A stretch of DNA of 25,308 nucleotides from a virus (IMGVR_UViG_3300029448_000397:1-25308), one strand, 5' to 3'; counted from the stretch's first letter, positions 12,092-22,164 are shown. Program-made: numbers and translations. Notes: generated from the sequence alone by a model not told the origin.

Positions 12092-15000
12092 ATGGCAGTA
12101 CAAAGATACAGAGCAAGAGTAATCTCTCAGCAAAGCGGTGTTAACACAGCAGGGCCAAGCAATGTGCAAGATTTAATTAGTTTGGGTAATCAATACGAAG
12201 CAACAGCAAGTAAAGTTGGAACAAGGATTAGAGCAGACCAAGTTAAATTTGGTAATGATTATGGTAATGAAATTTTAATTGATGATGTTATTACCCTTGA
12301 CCCTGAAACAGGAAAACCTGTTGCATTTAAAACTTCTAAACTAACAACCCAAGCGGCAAGAGATGCGTTTGAAGATGTTGTGCAATCACGATTTGCTCAA
12401 GGAATTGAGAACCAGTTAAAATTAAGAAGAACACAAATCTTAGAAGAAGCTAAATATGCAGATGACCCTGTAAGTTATTTTAATAATAACTTTGATTCTT
12501 ATACAAAAGAAAGATTAAACAAAGCATCTGAAGGTTTTTACGCAAATAAAGTTTCTGAGATTTCTGGTTTATTAAAAGTAGATGGGTCTATTTCAGCAAA
12601 CAATATACAGGTTGAAAGAAATATAAACCAACTATCTGAATCTTTAGAACAGCAATACATAGAAAATTCAGAAGATGCCTTTTCATTAGGACAATCAGGA
12701 GGTAATGTTTCTGCTGTTTTAGCTATGAACGAAACAAAATCAGGTGAATTTAATAGCTTAAAAGAACTTAATTTAATTAGCACAACTAAACAAAAACAAA
12801 TGGAAAACCAGTTGTTAAGTAGTTATTATTCTGGTCGTCTTAACTATATATTAAAGAATTTTAATTTAGATAAAGATTACAATAAGCCAACTTTAAACCT
12901 TATCCAAGAAGCATTGATTGATGTTAATAAAGCTCTTGCTATGCCTTCTCATAAAGAAGGGGGAAGCGAACCTTTTTTATTAAGAACCCCAAATTCTCCT
13001 TTAGGTCGTAATCGTGCTTATCCATTAAAGTTAAGACAAGAAATTCTTAATTTCCACGAATTTGTAGACTTTGAAGAAAGACAAAAAGTAGCAGAAAGTA
13101 TTGCACAAGCGTTAACTTTAGGCGACCAATCTACTTCTCCAAGAGCAAATAAAGAAGCAGGAGGTTCAGGTGTTTCAACTAGCTCAACATTACAGCAAGC
13201 AAAAATTAATGTAAGAACACTTACTCAAGAGCGTGACGCTTTTAAGGGCCTTTACAATAATGCGAACATAAGCAGTGAGGAGTTTCTTAATGGCATTTCA
13301 GCTAAAGCAGATTTTGGGAATCTGTCGTTATACTCAGAACATTACGCTTCAAGTGATGGTATTGGCAATGATGGTATGCCAGATATACTTAGACGTAACC
13401 CTGATGACCCACTAGATACTCCAATATTTTTACCTTACACACAAGGCAATGCAGTAGAAAGGAAAGAGGCAACTGATGCTTTTAATTTTCTTAAAGCAGA
13501 ACAAATAAGATTTAATAGTTGGATTAAGGATGCTTTAGAATCAGGTTTAGTACAACCTATTTTAATTAAAGGCACTAATTCTATTATCCATGCAAAATAC
13601 ACAGAAGGTGAAAAAGAGGGGGAATTAAAGTGGCGAAAACTAACAACTCAAGACCAAGTGTTGTCCTTTCTTACTCAATACTCAGAACAAAATCCCAATG
13701 CTATAATGGAAGTAAGCCAAGCTGATGGTCAGAAAAAACTTATTAAAGCAAAAGATTTAATTATTGAAGCATTAAGGTCAGGTAAAGAAGCAAACCTTCT
13801 TGACCAAATGAAATTATATTCTCAAAGAATACAAGAACTTGATTCATACCTTGTAAATACTAAAGAAAAAATTACTAAAGAAACTGATAAAGTTTATGAA
13901 GAATACTTAAGTATGACAAATAAACTAATAGAAACTGAAAGAACAATAACTTTTGATAGCAAAATGACTGATTTTGTTTCATTTATTAACAATAGCACTG
14001 TTTCATTTAGCGAATCTAAAGTTCAGTTTTATATTAATGAAATAGACAAAATGAAAGACGAAGTTAGAGAAAGGGAATTTGATAAAAAATATATTACTGA
14101 ACTTAATAAAACAAAAGACACTTTAGTAAACCGACATTTAATTGCAAGTGCAACATACACTATTGAAGAAATTTCAAGAAGAACAAACCAAAATGTTGAT
14201 TTAGTTTCAAAGGAAGTTTACGAAGCAATAAGGTCAAAGTTAATAGAAGCTCCTCCTAGTTCTTTATCTGGTAGCCAAAAAGAAATCTTACAAAGTGGTA
14301 TATTAAAAAGTGCTTTAGATAAATTAAAAATACACCACAGTTCTCAAGAAGAAGTAGCTAAAGACATTAAAACTAATTTGTTAACAGATATAAATACAAG
14401 AATAACTGATTACAATGCTGACATAGCTCGTAAAGAAGAGTACCAAAAATTAATAAATGTACTTTCAGGGGATGGCTCAATACAAATTTCAGACATAAAT
14501 ACTGAAACTAAAAAAACTTTTCTTGAAAAACATCTTTTTGAAAAAACAGAAAACATGAGTAAGCCTTTAGAGTTATTTAAAGAAGGTAATGAAGATGATT
14601 TAAACTTAATTACATCATACCTTTTAAGAGGGGGTACTATCCCAAATCTTGAAAGGGAATTTAAAAATGCTATGAACGGAGGGTGGAGTAATTCTATACA
14701 AAACTTTGACGAAAAATTAACTTTTTATGAATACTTATCAAGGTTTCCAGTTCAAGACCCAAGTTCTAAAGTGGGGGTTATTACAACAAATTTAATGATA
14801 ACTTCTGGTTTTAATCCTTCAACTGACGATTGGATGAATAGTGCTATTATTCTTAGAAAAGTTTTAGGAAATGATAAGTATAAATCTGAGCTAACAACCT
14901 TATCAGAAATTATTAAAAATGGGAATGAGCGTTTTAAAACTGACCCTAGCTTAAAAAAAGATATTGATGATAAGATGTTAGACCTTGATTTTGCAAGTAA

Positions 15001-15817
15001 AGAATTAGTTAAAGATTACGGAATCTACTTAGCAGGTAAAAATGAAGATTTTAGAGATATACGAGATAAGATTGATTCGTATTTAGGTAGCGTTATGGGT
15101 GAATCTTATGGTGCTATTTTATCTTCAAGAGATAATATGCTAAAAAACAAAAGTCCCTTTAGTCTTGATATAGTTACTAAAGATAAAAAACTACAACAAC
15201 AATTTCTTGAAGAGTATGTTTTTGGTGATGTGTTAACTTTAGATACTGCTGTTGGTAAACTAATGGTTGTAAAAGAAGAAGGTAAAGAAGACATATATTA
15301 CAATATTAAAGTTGGTGATTTATACCAATCTGTAAATGGAGAAATAGAAGAAAGTGGGTTAGTTCCTAGTTCTTCAATGTTAACAAAAGAAGCATCACCT
15401 GAAACTAAAGAATTGTTAAGCAAGATTAAAGTTAAAAATTTATTTATTTTACCAATCCCTGATATTACGAATCTTTATTCTAAAATGAAAATAGAAACAA
15501 CAGATGCAGATGGTAATAATTTGCCTCCAGAAGCAGTTTATTCTCAGGTAGCAAGCCCTGCTAAATTTTTAATAATGGAACAAATACCTGATACGGATGG
15601 CGAATTAAAACCATTTGTTCAATTTGCAAATAGTATAGTATTTGATTTAAAAGAAATGAATAAATTTCTTAAAGAACAATCTGATGAAAAATTAGAAGAG
15701 TTGCGTTTAAAAGCAGAAGATGAAGCCTTACTATTAAAAATGAATCAAGTACCAAAACAAACTACTATTGACCCTTTTAGGGCTTCTGTAAATCCGTCTA
15801 TGCCAGAGGATTTTTAA
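12092..15817 (+). CDS. T7 gp15-like large internal core protein
   Basis: A 1241-residue, highly helical, charged protein in the position of T7 gp15 (747 residues), the middle core protein that forms the periplasmic part of the ejection channel. It starts MAVQRYRARVISQQSGVNTAG; an N-terminal RxxVxSQQSG-like start is common in this class. I could not find a lytic transglycosylase or other peptidoglycan-hydrolase signature anywhere in it. There is no cysteine in the whole protein. Long E/K-rich helices with heptad character occur at about residues 570-680. Its stop is directly followed by the ATG of the next core protein. Function comes from synteny; the length is well above T7, so extra domains are likely. 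Confidence 0.78.
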   Translation: MAVQRYRARVISQQSGVNTAGPSNVQDLISLGNQYEATASKVGTRIRADQVKFGNDYGNEILIDDVITLDPETGKPVAFKTSKLTTQAARDAFEDVVQSRFAQGIENQLKLRRTQILEEAKYADDPVSYFNNNFDSYTKERLNKASEGFYANKVSEISGLLKVDGSISANNIQVERNINQLSESLEQQYIENSEDAFSLGQSGGNVSAVLAMNETKSGEFNSLKELNLISTTKQKQMENQLLSSYYSGRLNYILKNFNLDKDYNKPTLNLIQEALIDVNKALAMPSHKEGGSEPFLLRTPNSPLGRNRAYPLKLRQEILNFHEFVDFEERQKVAESIAQALTLGDQSTSPRANKEAGGSGVSTSSTLQQAKINVRTLTQERDAFKGLYNNANISSEEFLNGISAKADFGNLSLYSEHYASSDGIGNDGMPDILRRNPDDPLDTPIFLPYTQGNAVERKEATDAFNFLKAEQIRFNSWIKDALESGLVQPILIKGTNSIIHAKYTEGEKEGELKWRKLTTQDQVLSFLTQYSEQNPNAIMEVSQADGQKKLIKAKDLIIEALRSGKEANLLDQMKLYSQRIQELDSYLVNTKEKITKETDKVYEEYLSMTNKLIETERTITFDSKMTDFVSFINNSTVSFSESKVQFYINEIDKMKDEVREREFDKKYITELNKTKDTLVNRHLIASATYTIEEISRRTNQNVDLVSKEVYEAIRSKLIEAPPSSLSGSQKEILQSGILKSALDKLKIHHSSQEEVAKDIKTNLLTDINTRITDYNADIARKEEYQKLINVLSGDGSIQISDINTETKKTFLEKHLFEKTENMSKPLELFKEGNEDDLNLITSYLLRGGTIPNLEREFKNAMNGGWSNSIQNFDEKLTFYEYLSRFPVQDPSSKVGVITTNLMITSGFNPSTDDWMNSAIILRKVLGNDKYKSELTTLSEIIKNGNERFKTDPSLKKDIDDKMLDLDFASKELVKDYGIYLAGKNEDFRDIRDKIDSYLGSVMGESYGAILSSRDNMLKNKSPFSLDIVTKDKKLQQQFLEEYVFGDVLTLDTAVGKLMVVKEEGKEDIYYNIKVGDLYQSVNGEIEESGLVPSSSMLTKEASPETKELLSKIKVKNLFILPIPDITNLYSKMKIETTDADGNNLPPEAVYSQVASPAKFLIMEQIPDTDGELKPFVQFANSIVFDLKEMNKFLKEQSDEKLEELRLKAEDEALLLKMNQVPKQTTIDPFRASVNPSMPEDF

Positions 15818-18800
15818 ATGGTAGACCTTTCATTAACATACAATATTACGAATGAAAATTCGTATAACAAACCTGCTCCAAACCCAACTAATAATCCATC
15901 TTTTAATGAAACATGGTCGGCACAATTAGAGTATAACTATGGTTCAATAGGAAATTCTATTGATAACTATTTTAGGTTTGGTGTTAATCAAAACCAAGAA
16001 TTTGACCCAGAGTGGGGTAGTAAAGCATGGGAACTTTTATCAGGGGAAGATAAATATTACCTTCCGTTTAAAGCAAACTTGCTTTCTACAATGAATGAGA
16101 TGCACTACAACCATGTTAAAACTCAAATTGATAAAACAATTGAGTCTAATAAAACGATTGCCGATACAGGGTTTGGTCAAAACATGATGGGTTATTTATT
16201 AGACCCGATTAATCTTTTTACTTTACCTATAGGTGGCCCTGTAACATCTTCTTTTTTTAAAGCAGGAGCGTTAGCTTCTGCAAGGGTTGCCTCACCTGTT
16301 GTTGGACTTGAATTAATCAATCATCAATTAGACCCTACAAGAACACAAGCTGAAACAGCATTAAATATGTCATCTGCAACATTAATTGCATTTGGATTAG
16401 GTGGAGCATTGGGAAAACTTAGAGGAAAAAATGCTGATTTAATTCAAAGAATAGACAATGAACAACAAGCGTTAATAAAAGATTTAAGTGAATTACCAGA
16501 TAATAAAGTAGATTTAGCATTTGAGCCTAATAGGGTATTTAAAGATTTCAGTGCAAGTAAAATTGTTAAAGAACAAGAAACTGCTAAAGAGCAATTATTA
16601 AAACTTAATGATTTTCTTAATGAACAAGAAGCGTTTAAAGGGAAACCTTTTAAAAGAGAAGGCAGTGCAGGTTTACTTGATGACCCTGAGTTTTTAAAGA
16701 TTGCAGGTGCAAACCCAGAACAAACTCTAGGTGAAATTATTGAAGGTGCAAAGATAAAAAAAGCTGACCTAGAAGAACGTATATTTGATTTTGATGCAGA
16801 ACTAAAAATAAAAAAGATTGAAGAAAAGTATCAAGGAAAAGATATGTGGGGTATAGCTGACAATTGGTTTACTAACAGTCCATTTTTCCAAGCTGTAACA
16901 ACTCCAATGAAAAGGTCATTACAAAGTAAACAACTTAAAGGTGCAAGAGATTTTGTTAAAAAGGCTTTTATTGAACTAGCAGGAGATGCGGCTTTAAATT
17001 TAAGAGCTAACAAGTGGAACATTGCTTCTCCACAATCTGTTTGGCAAAAATCAGCAGTTACACAATCAAGATGGGTAAGGACATACGATAGGTTGTATGG
17101 TTTATTTGGTGAAGACCAAAAGGTTACAAATTTAAAAGTTATGGATTATCATATTGTTGGGAAAAAACAATTTAATGAGTGGTTTAAAGAAGTAAATAGA
17201 AAAAGAATTTTTAAAGAGAAGCCTTCTACACCTACGGAAGCTACAGCCATTAAAGAATTAGATGCGTTCTACACAAAGTGGGAGCAGGACTTACTTAATA
17301 GAGGCTTATTAAGGAGAGGTAAGAATCTTACAGAAACTATTAGAATTAATAATGTTAAACTTCAAAAGTTAGAGGAGGCTTTTAAAAACAATGATGACCT
17401 TACTCAAACTAAAATTTTAAAAACTCAATTAGATGAACAAAGAAAAATTGTAAAACAGTTAGAAGAAGAAGTTAGAGGACAAGGCACAGATATAGAGCCA
17501 TTTAATCCTAGATACTGGGACCAACAAAAAATTAAAGAAAACCGAGATGAGTTTGAAAAAATATTAAGGGAGCATTATAAGGAAAACCCTGAAGTTTGGG
17601 TTTATGATAAAGTTAAAAAAGATTTTATCCCACAAAAATTAGACGATTCAGATGAAGCAATTAATTTAAGGGCTAAAAAAACTACAGATAAAATTCTTGG
17701 ACTACAAGACCTTACTGATGCAGACGCTACTTATGTAGGAAAAGGACAAACTAAACATTTAAAGTTTCGTGAATTAGATATAGCTAATACAAAAGTATAT
17801 GATTTTATACAACAAGACCCACAGCAAATAATGAAAGTTTATAGCCAAAGAATGTCACCAAAGGTACACATGGTAGACAATTTTGGTACTGCTGATATTG
17901 AGCAAATTACTATGAATTTAAGAAGTGAAATGAAAAGAGCAGGGGTAAGTATATCAGAAGAAAATGCTAGGATAAGAGATTTTGTTGCTTTGCATGATAG
18001 GGTTGCAGGAACAGTTCTTAAAAACCCTGATTCTTGGTCACAACAAACTAGAAGATTTTTAACAGAAGCCGCACAATTATCTTATCTTGGTACAGCAGGA
18101 CTTGCTTCACTAACAGATTTTTCAAAAATAATTATGGAGCATAATTTAGGGCCAACATTTAAAGTTTTATTTAATTTAATTGATGACCAAAAAGTTACAT
18201 TAAATGCAAAAGAAGGAAGGCTAGCAGGAGAAATTTTAGAAATTCTTAACGCTGACTCTTATTTAAGGTTTTCCGAAAATGTTATTAATAACCCATTTGA
18301 AAACACTATGCTTACAAGAGGAATGGCTAAAGTAAGAAATGCTTTTTTCTTTGTAAATGGATTAGCACCTCTTACTAATATTGCAAAAAAAATGGACTCA
18401 ATGATAAGGGTGCATGAAACTATTGAAATGGCAATTACAGTTAAAAACAAAGGTTATGATGCGTTACCTAAAATTGATAGAGAAAAACTTGCAAGGTATG
18501 GTCTTGATAAAAAAACTCTTGTAGAAATTGCTTCTGCTCCTCATGAAAAAACTCCAATGAGAACTGTAGCAGGTCAAAAACTTGGGGGTTTATATTTAGG
18601 TAATACAGAAAAATGGGTAGAAGAAGGTGTTTCTCAACAAACATTAGACAAGTTTAGGGCATCATTAAATTCAGGTATTCAAAACACAATAATGCTTGGC
18701 ACACCTGCGGATAAACCAATAGCAGTAGATGGGGTGTTTTATATAAATAAACATCTTGGAAAAATGTTTGGTTTAAAAGAAGACAAAATTGTTAGAGGGT

Positions 18801-19357
18801 ATGCAAGATTAGAAAGTGGACTAGGTGCTTTACCATTCCAATTCTATTCTTATAGTTTTGCGGCAATGAACAAAGTAACAGCAGGTCTTGCTATGGGACA
18901 GCAAAAAAACTTTGCTTGGAGTATTTTGGGTGCTATGGGTTTAGGTTATATGGGTCTTAAATTAAAAAATATAGGTAGACCTTATGTAATGGAAAATATG
19001 AGTATGGAAGATAAAATAGCCAGGTCGTTTGATATGTCAGGTTTAGCCGCTTTGTATTCTGATGCAGGGTATAGTGCAGGAGCGTTTATGAAAGATGCTT
19101 TTGATTATGACGCATTGGGTAAATTTGGGTTAAATCGTAAAGGACCAGATGGAAATTTAGGAGATGCTATAACTACATTTACTGGTGCAGGTACAGCTTG
19201 GGCTTATAATATAGCACAAGGGATGAAAGATTTTTATGACGGAAATTACAGCGAAGGAGCTAAAGAATTTTTATTTCAATCTCCATTTAATAATACTTTA
19301 TTAGGAAGAGGCATTGTAAGCGATATTAGGGGAATGGTAGAAAAAGGTAGATTTTAG
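15818..19357 (+). CDS. T7 gp16-like large internal core protein
   Basis: A 1179-residue protein in the place of T7 gp16 (1318 residues), the core protein that reaches the inner membrane and helps pull DNA in. It starts directly after the previous stop, with AGAGGA 7 nt upstream. The N-terminal quarter contains MMGYLLDPINLFTLPIGGPVTSSFFKAGALASARVA (about 127-165), the hydrophobic helical block typical of phage core proteins. Residues about 500-570 form a coiled coil. The C-terminal third has FAAMNKVTAGLAMGQ and ILGAMGLGYMGLKL, amphipathic or membrane-active segments. There is no cysteine and no recognisable transglycosylase motif at the N terminus, where T7 gp16 carries one. Synteny and layout support the call. 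Confidence 0.8.
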   Translation: MVDLSLTYNITNENSYNKPAPNPTNNPSFNETWSAQLEYNYGSIGNSIDNYFRFGVNQNQEFDPEWGSKAWELLSGEDKYYLPFKANLLSTMNEMHYNHVKTQIDKTIESNKTIADTGFGQNMMGYLLDPINLFTLPIGGPVTSSFFKAGALASARVASPVVGLELINHQLDPTRTQAETALNMSSATLIAFGLGGALGKLRGKNADLIQRIDNEQQALIKDLSELPDNKVDLAFEPNRVFKDFSASKIVKEQETAKEQLLKLNDFLNEQEAFKGKPFKREGSAGLLDDPEFLKIAGANPEQTLGEIIEGAKIKKADLEERIFDFDAELKIKKIEEKYQGKDMWGIADNWFTNSPFFQAVTTPMKRSLQSKQLKGARDFVKKAFIELAGDAALNLRANKWNIASPQSVWQKSAVTQSRWVRTYDRLYGLFGEDQKVTNLKVMDYHIVGKKQFNEWFKEVNRKRIFKEKPSTPTEATAIKELDAFYTKWEQDLLNRGLLRRGKNLTETIRINNVKLQKLEEAFKNNDDLTQTKILKTQLDEQRKIVKQLEEEVRGQGTDIEPFNPRYWDQQKIKENRDEFEKILREHYKENPEVWVYDKVKKDFIPQKLDDSDEAINLRAKKTTDKILGLQDLTDADATYVGKGQTKHLKFRELDIANTKVYDFIQQDPQQIMKVYSQRMSPKVHMVDNFGTADIEQITMNLRSEMKRAGVSISEENARIRDFVALHDRVAGTVLKNPDSWSQQTRRFLTEAAQLSYLGTAGLASLTDFSKIIMEHNLGPTFKVLFNLIDDQKVTLNAKEGRLAGEILEILNADSYLRFSENVINNPFENTMLTRGMAKVRNAFFFVNGLAPLTNIAKKMDSMIRVHETIEMAITVKNKGYDALPKIDREKLARYGLDKKTLVEIASAPHEKTPMRTVAGQKLGGLYLGNTEKWVEEGVSQQTLDKFRASLNSGIQNTIMLGTPADKPIAVDGVFYINKHLGKMFGLKEDKIVRGYARLESGLGALPFQFYSYSFAAMNKVTAGLAMGQQKNFAWSILGAMGLGYMGLKLKNIGRPYVMENMSMEDKIARSFDMSGLAALYSDAGYSAGAFMKDAFDYDALGKFGLNRKGPDGNLGDAITTFTGAGTAWAYNIAQGMKDFYDGNYSEGAKEFLFQSPFNNTLLGRGIVSDIRGMVEKGRF

Positions 19358-19381
19358 GGAAAAGAAAGATATTATAGCCAC

Positions 19382-20767
19382 ATGACAATAAGTACATCAG
19401 ATAACACACCAAGAATATCTTATACTGTATCTCAAGGAGTTACACAGACTGCATTTGCTGTACCCTTTGAGTTCTTTGCTGATGCTGATTTAAACTTTTA
19501 TGTTGATGGTACTAAGAAAACATTATCAACACACTATACTACTTCTGCTAATGCACAGAACAATCTTGCTCATTCTTCTGGTACTACAGGTTATATACAT
19601 ACAACAACAGATAATAGTATTACTGGTGCTACTGGTGGTAGTACAGTTATTATTACTAGAGATATAGCATTTGCTAGAACTACAGATTTTCCAACAGCAG
19701 GTGCTTTTGATGTTGATACTCTTAACTCAGAGCTAGATAGAATTACTGCTATTGCTTCTGATTTAGAGGACTTATCTTCTAGGTCAGTTAGATTAGTTGA
19801 TTATGATAGTGAAGTTTCTATGGAGTTACCTGTGTTGGCTTCACGGAAAGGAACTGTTTTAGGTTTTAATGCTTCTACTGGTGTAGCTGAAGCAGGACCA
19901 ACTATAACAGCAGTACAATCTTTAGCAGATGTTACTACTTCTATTAATCTTTTAGGTACATCTGCGGTAGTAGAAGATATGGGAATACTTGCAACGTCTG
20001 CAAATGTTACAGCAATGGGTCATCTTGGAACATCAGGTAATGTAACTGCAATGGGATTGCTTGGCACTTCGGCAGTTGTAACTGATATGGGATTACTCGG
20101 TACTACTGCCTGTGTAGCTGACATGGCTATATTAGGTACGACTGACAATGTGGCAAATATGGCATTGCTTGCGACTACTGATATAATTTCAGACTTAAAT
20201 ACCTTAGCGACATCTGCCATTGTAGAGGACTTAAATCTCCTCGCCACAAGTACAGTAATTGCAGACATGGCTACTATTGCAGGTGGTGGTGCCAATCCAA
20301 ACATAACTACATTAACTGCTAGTGGTGAGATAGCGGCAGGAAGTTTAGATATTTCTGGCAATGTTGATGTGGATGGAACTCTTGAAGCAGATGCTATGAC
20401 GTTGAATGGCACAGCTATAACTACAACAGCTACATTATCTACAGGTATATCAAATGGTAATCTTCCAGTGTTTACTTCTGGTGTTGCTGATGATGATTTT
20501 CTTAGAGTGTCAGGTACATCAATAGAAGGTAGGAGTGCTTCAGAAGTTCTTAGTGATATTGGTGGACAAGCCTCTTTAACTTTTGGAATTAGTAATACTA
20601 ATGCAGTGAAGGTGGATAGCTCTAGTGTAGCAGATGATGAGTATGCTCGTTTCACAGCTAATGGGTTAGAGAGTAGAAGCACCTCTGAAGTTTTATCTGA
20701 TATTGGTGGTACAACAGCAACGGCGGCGGCAAACGAGGCTACTGCTTTAGCCATTGCCCTTGGGTAA
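19382..20767 (+). CDS. T7 gp17-type tail fibre with 12-residue repeats
   Basis: Predicted trimeric host-binding fibre of 461 residues. Residues about 12-150 form the T7 tail-fibre N-terminal (tail-attachment) domain: YTVSQGVTQTAFAVPFEFF, an FYVDGTKKTL segment, and a DFPTAGAFDVDTLNSELDR helix. Residues 190-297 are nine 12-residue repeats of the form LLGTSAVVxDMG, likely a coiled or beta-helical shaft. The last 120 residues contain two copies of a V-ADD-x-RxxGxxxESRSxSEVLSDIGG element, also seen in marine phage fibres. The start codon has only weak ribosome-site character (AGGGAA about 20 nt upstream). It is short for a fibre, and the receptor-binding parts may be the small proteins that follow. 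Confidence 0.88.
   Translation: MTISTSDNTPRISYTVSQGVTQTAFAVPFEFFADADLNFYVDGTKKTLSTHYTTSANAQNNLAHSSGTTGYIHTTTDNSITGATGGSTVIITRDIAFARTTDFPTAGAFDVDTLNSELDRITAIASDLEDLSSRSVRLVDYDSEVSMELPVLASRKGTVLGFNASTGVAEAGPTITAVQSLADVTTSINLLGTSAVVEDMGILATSANVTAMGHLGTSGNVTAMGLLGTSAVVTDMGLLGTTACVADMAILGTTDNVANMALLATTDIISDLNTLATSAIVEDLNLLATSTVIADMATIAGGGANPNITTLTASGEIAAGSLDISGNVDVDGTLEADAMTLNGTAITTTATLSTGISNGNLPVFTSGVADDDFLRVSGTSIEGRSASEVLSDIGGQASLTFGISNTNAVKVDSSSVADDEYARFTANGLESRSTSEVLSDIGGTTATAAANEATALAIALG
19949..20272 (+). repeat. Nine 36-bp coding repeats in the fibre shaft
   Basis: The segment encodes nine consecutive 12-residue units (residues 190-297), with pattern [LIHT]-[IL]-[GA]-T-[ST]-x-x-[VI]-x-[DAN]-[ML]-[GAN]. 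The protein units are much better conserved than the DNA, so they are old repeats under protein-level selection. Unit phase is exact, with no insertions. Confidence 0.85.
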
Positions 20768-20780
20768 TTAGGAGAAACAA

Positions 20781-21128
20781 ATGGCAAATACTTTTAAGAC
20801 AATTACAAAAGCAGGGGTTACGTCAGTAGATGTAATTTACACTGTTGCAGGGTCTACGACCACAGTAGTTCTGGGATTAATGTTAGGAAATACAACGACA
20901 AGTTCAGTTACATCAACTGTTACTTTAAGCTCTGATACAAGTGCGAGAGCAGGTGCTAACAATGAGGCCAATCAGGATGTAGAATTAATAACTAATGCAC
21001 CTATTCCTAGCGGTTCCAGTTTAGAATTACTGGCAGGTAATAAGGTTGTGATGGAAACTACAGATGTTTTAAAGGTTACTTCTTCTGGTGCAACAGATGT
21101 ATGCCTTAGTGTGATGGAGATTACTTAA
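20781..21128 (+). CDS. Small beta-rich fibre-module protein
   Basis: A 115-residue protein with AGGAG 7-8 nt before the ATG. The pattern, SVDVIYTVAGSTTTVVLGLMLGNTTTSSV near the N terminus, then polar strands and VCLSVMEIT at the end, matches a family of small structural proteins that I recall in marine phage fibre regions (xVYTxPAxTTTVVIGLxxANT). It is probably a beta-sandwich that decorates or caps the fibre, but this is inference. No catalytic residues. It starts 13 nt after the fibre gene and its stop overlaps the next start (TAATG). Confidence 0.75.
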   Translation: MANTFKTITKAGVTSVDVIYTVAGSTTTVVLGLMLGNTTTSSVTSTVTLSSDTSARAGANNEANQDVELITNAPIPSGSSLELLAGNKVVMETTDVLKVTSSGATDVCLSVMEIT

Positions 21129-21577
21129 TGCCTTTTCTTGGAAATGAACCAAGTGCTAATTTTCAAACACCTCCTGCTGTAGTCAGGTTTAATGGTGATG
21201 GTAGTGATACTACTTTTGCTTTGGGTAGGACTATAAGTTCTGTACAGGAAATACTGGTATCAGTAGATGGTGTGGTACAGGATACTGCCGCTTATACAGT
21301 TCCAGATGGTAGCACTCTTACTTTCTCAGCCGCACCTAGTTCTGGCACAGGAAACATATTTGTTTATTTCTTAGAATTAGCAGGGGAAAGTGTAGCTCCT
21401 GCCGCAGAGAATAAAGGTAACTTTAAGCATGGTGGTATGTTTAGAACTAATGCTCAGTCTATGACTATTAATACTACTATTACTGCTACTGAAAATGCCA
21501 CAGCTACAGGTACATTAGGTATAGCATCAGGAGTAACACTAACGATTGAAAGTGGTGGGAGGTTAGTAGTTTTATGA
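21128..21577 (+). CDS. Fibre-module beta protein (MPFLGN paralogue)
   Basis: 149 residues starting MPFLGNEPS. The N-terminal domain, VVRFNGDGSDTTFALGRTISSVQEILVSVDGVVQ followed by LTFSAAPSSGTGNIFVYFLE (about 18-90), is a beta domain common in marine phage tail proteins. The C-terminal 45 residues (FRTNAQSMTINTTITATEN, then GVTLTIESGGRLVVL) look like a small beta-helix end domain. A second copy of this architecture, with much diverged sequence, is encoded at 24299-24763. Start and stop overlap neighbouring genes. It is likely a receptor-facing or accessory adhesin; exact function unknown. Confidence 0.78.
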   Translation: MPFLGNEPSANFQTPPAVVRFNGDGSDTTFALGRTISSVQEILVSVDGVVQDTAAYTVPDGSTLTFSAAPSSGTGNIFVYFLELAGESVAPAAENKGNFKHGGMFRTNAQSMTINTTITATENATATGTLGIASGVTLTIESGGRLVVL

Positions 21578-22164
21578 GTACGTTAAAAGTAGACACAATA
21601 CAAAAGACAAATGGCTCTGCTCCTGAACTTTCTGATTTAGGTGTTACTACTGGATATGAAGTTCATTGGTGGGGATACAGTGGGTCGCAGTCTACTGGGG
21701 CTGACAGTATAGTTTACTTAAATGCGTTTACTACTTTTAATAATACTGATGATGCAGATGGCACTAATGAAGGAGTGTCTCTTTTTAAAGAAATTGGTTC
21801 AAATTCATTTACACATTCCAGTGGTGTTTGGACATTTCCGAGAACAGGAACGTGGAAAATTACGGCAACAATAAATTTACAAGACAACGATGCGGATAGC
21901 AGACATGTTAATATTTCAATAGATATAAGTTCTAATAGTGGCTCAAGTTATTCTCCTTTTAACACTGGGTATGACCATTTCAAGTATATTAGTAGCAATA
22001 CTTACCTAAATTTAACTGGTTATAGAATAGTAAATGTAACCGATGCTTCTACCTTTAGATGTAGAATAGGTGTTCTATCAAATACAGATTTAGATGTTAT
22101 TAGAAACAAAGCTGATTTTTCACCAAGCCATCTAATGTTTGAGCGTGTCGCTGATGCACAGTAA
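21574..22164 (+). CDS. Fibre-module protein with C1q/TNF-like jelly-roll domain
   Basis: 196 residues starting MSTLKVDTIQKTNGSAPEL, the short N-terminal tag that many marine phage fibre proteins share. The rest resembles a C1q/TNF-type jelly roll: SLFKEIGSNSFTHSSGVWTFPRTGTWKITATINLQ (about 68-105), where F-P-x-G-x-W/Y-x-I is the typical strand pair, and a closing HLMFERVADAQ. Such domains trimerise and bind surface ligands. The ATG overlaps the previous stop (ATGA). It is followed 15 nt later by the first HGDLA paralogue. Probably a host-recognition tip protein; ligand unknown. Confidence 0.78.
   Translation: MSTLKVDTIQKTNGSAPELSDLGVTTGYEVHWWGYSGSQSTGADSIVYLNAFTTFNNTDDADGTNEGVSLFKEIGSNSFTHSSGVWTFPRTGTWKITATINLQDNDADSRHVNISIDISSNSGSSYSPFNTGYDHFKYISSNTYLNLTGYRIVNVTDASTFRCRIGVLSNTDLDVIRNKADFSPSHLMFERVADAQ

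Noticed and set aside
20020-20787. Leftward 255-codon frame opposite the fibre gene
   Set aside because: It exists because the fibre repeats lack the codons that make stops on the other strand; no ribosome site, and the forward fibre is clearly real.
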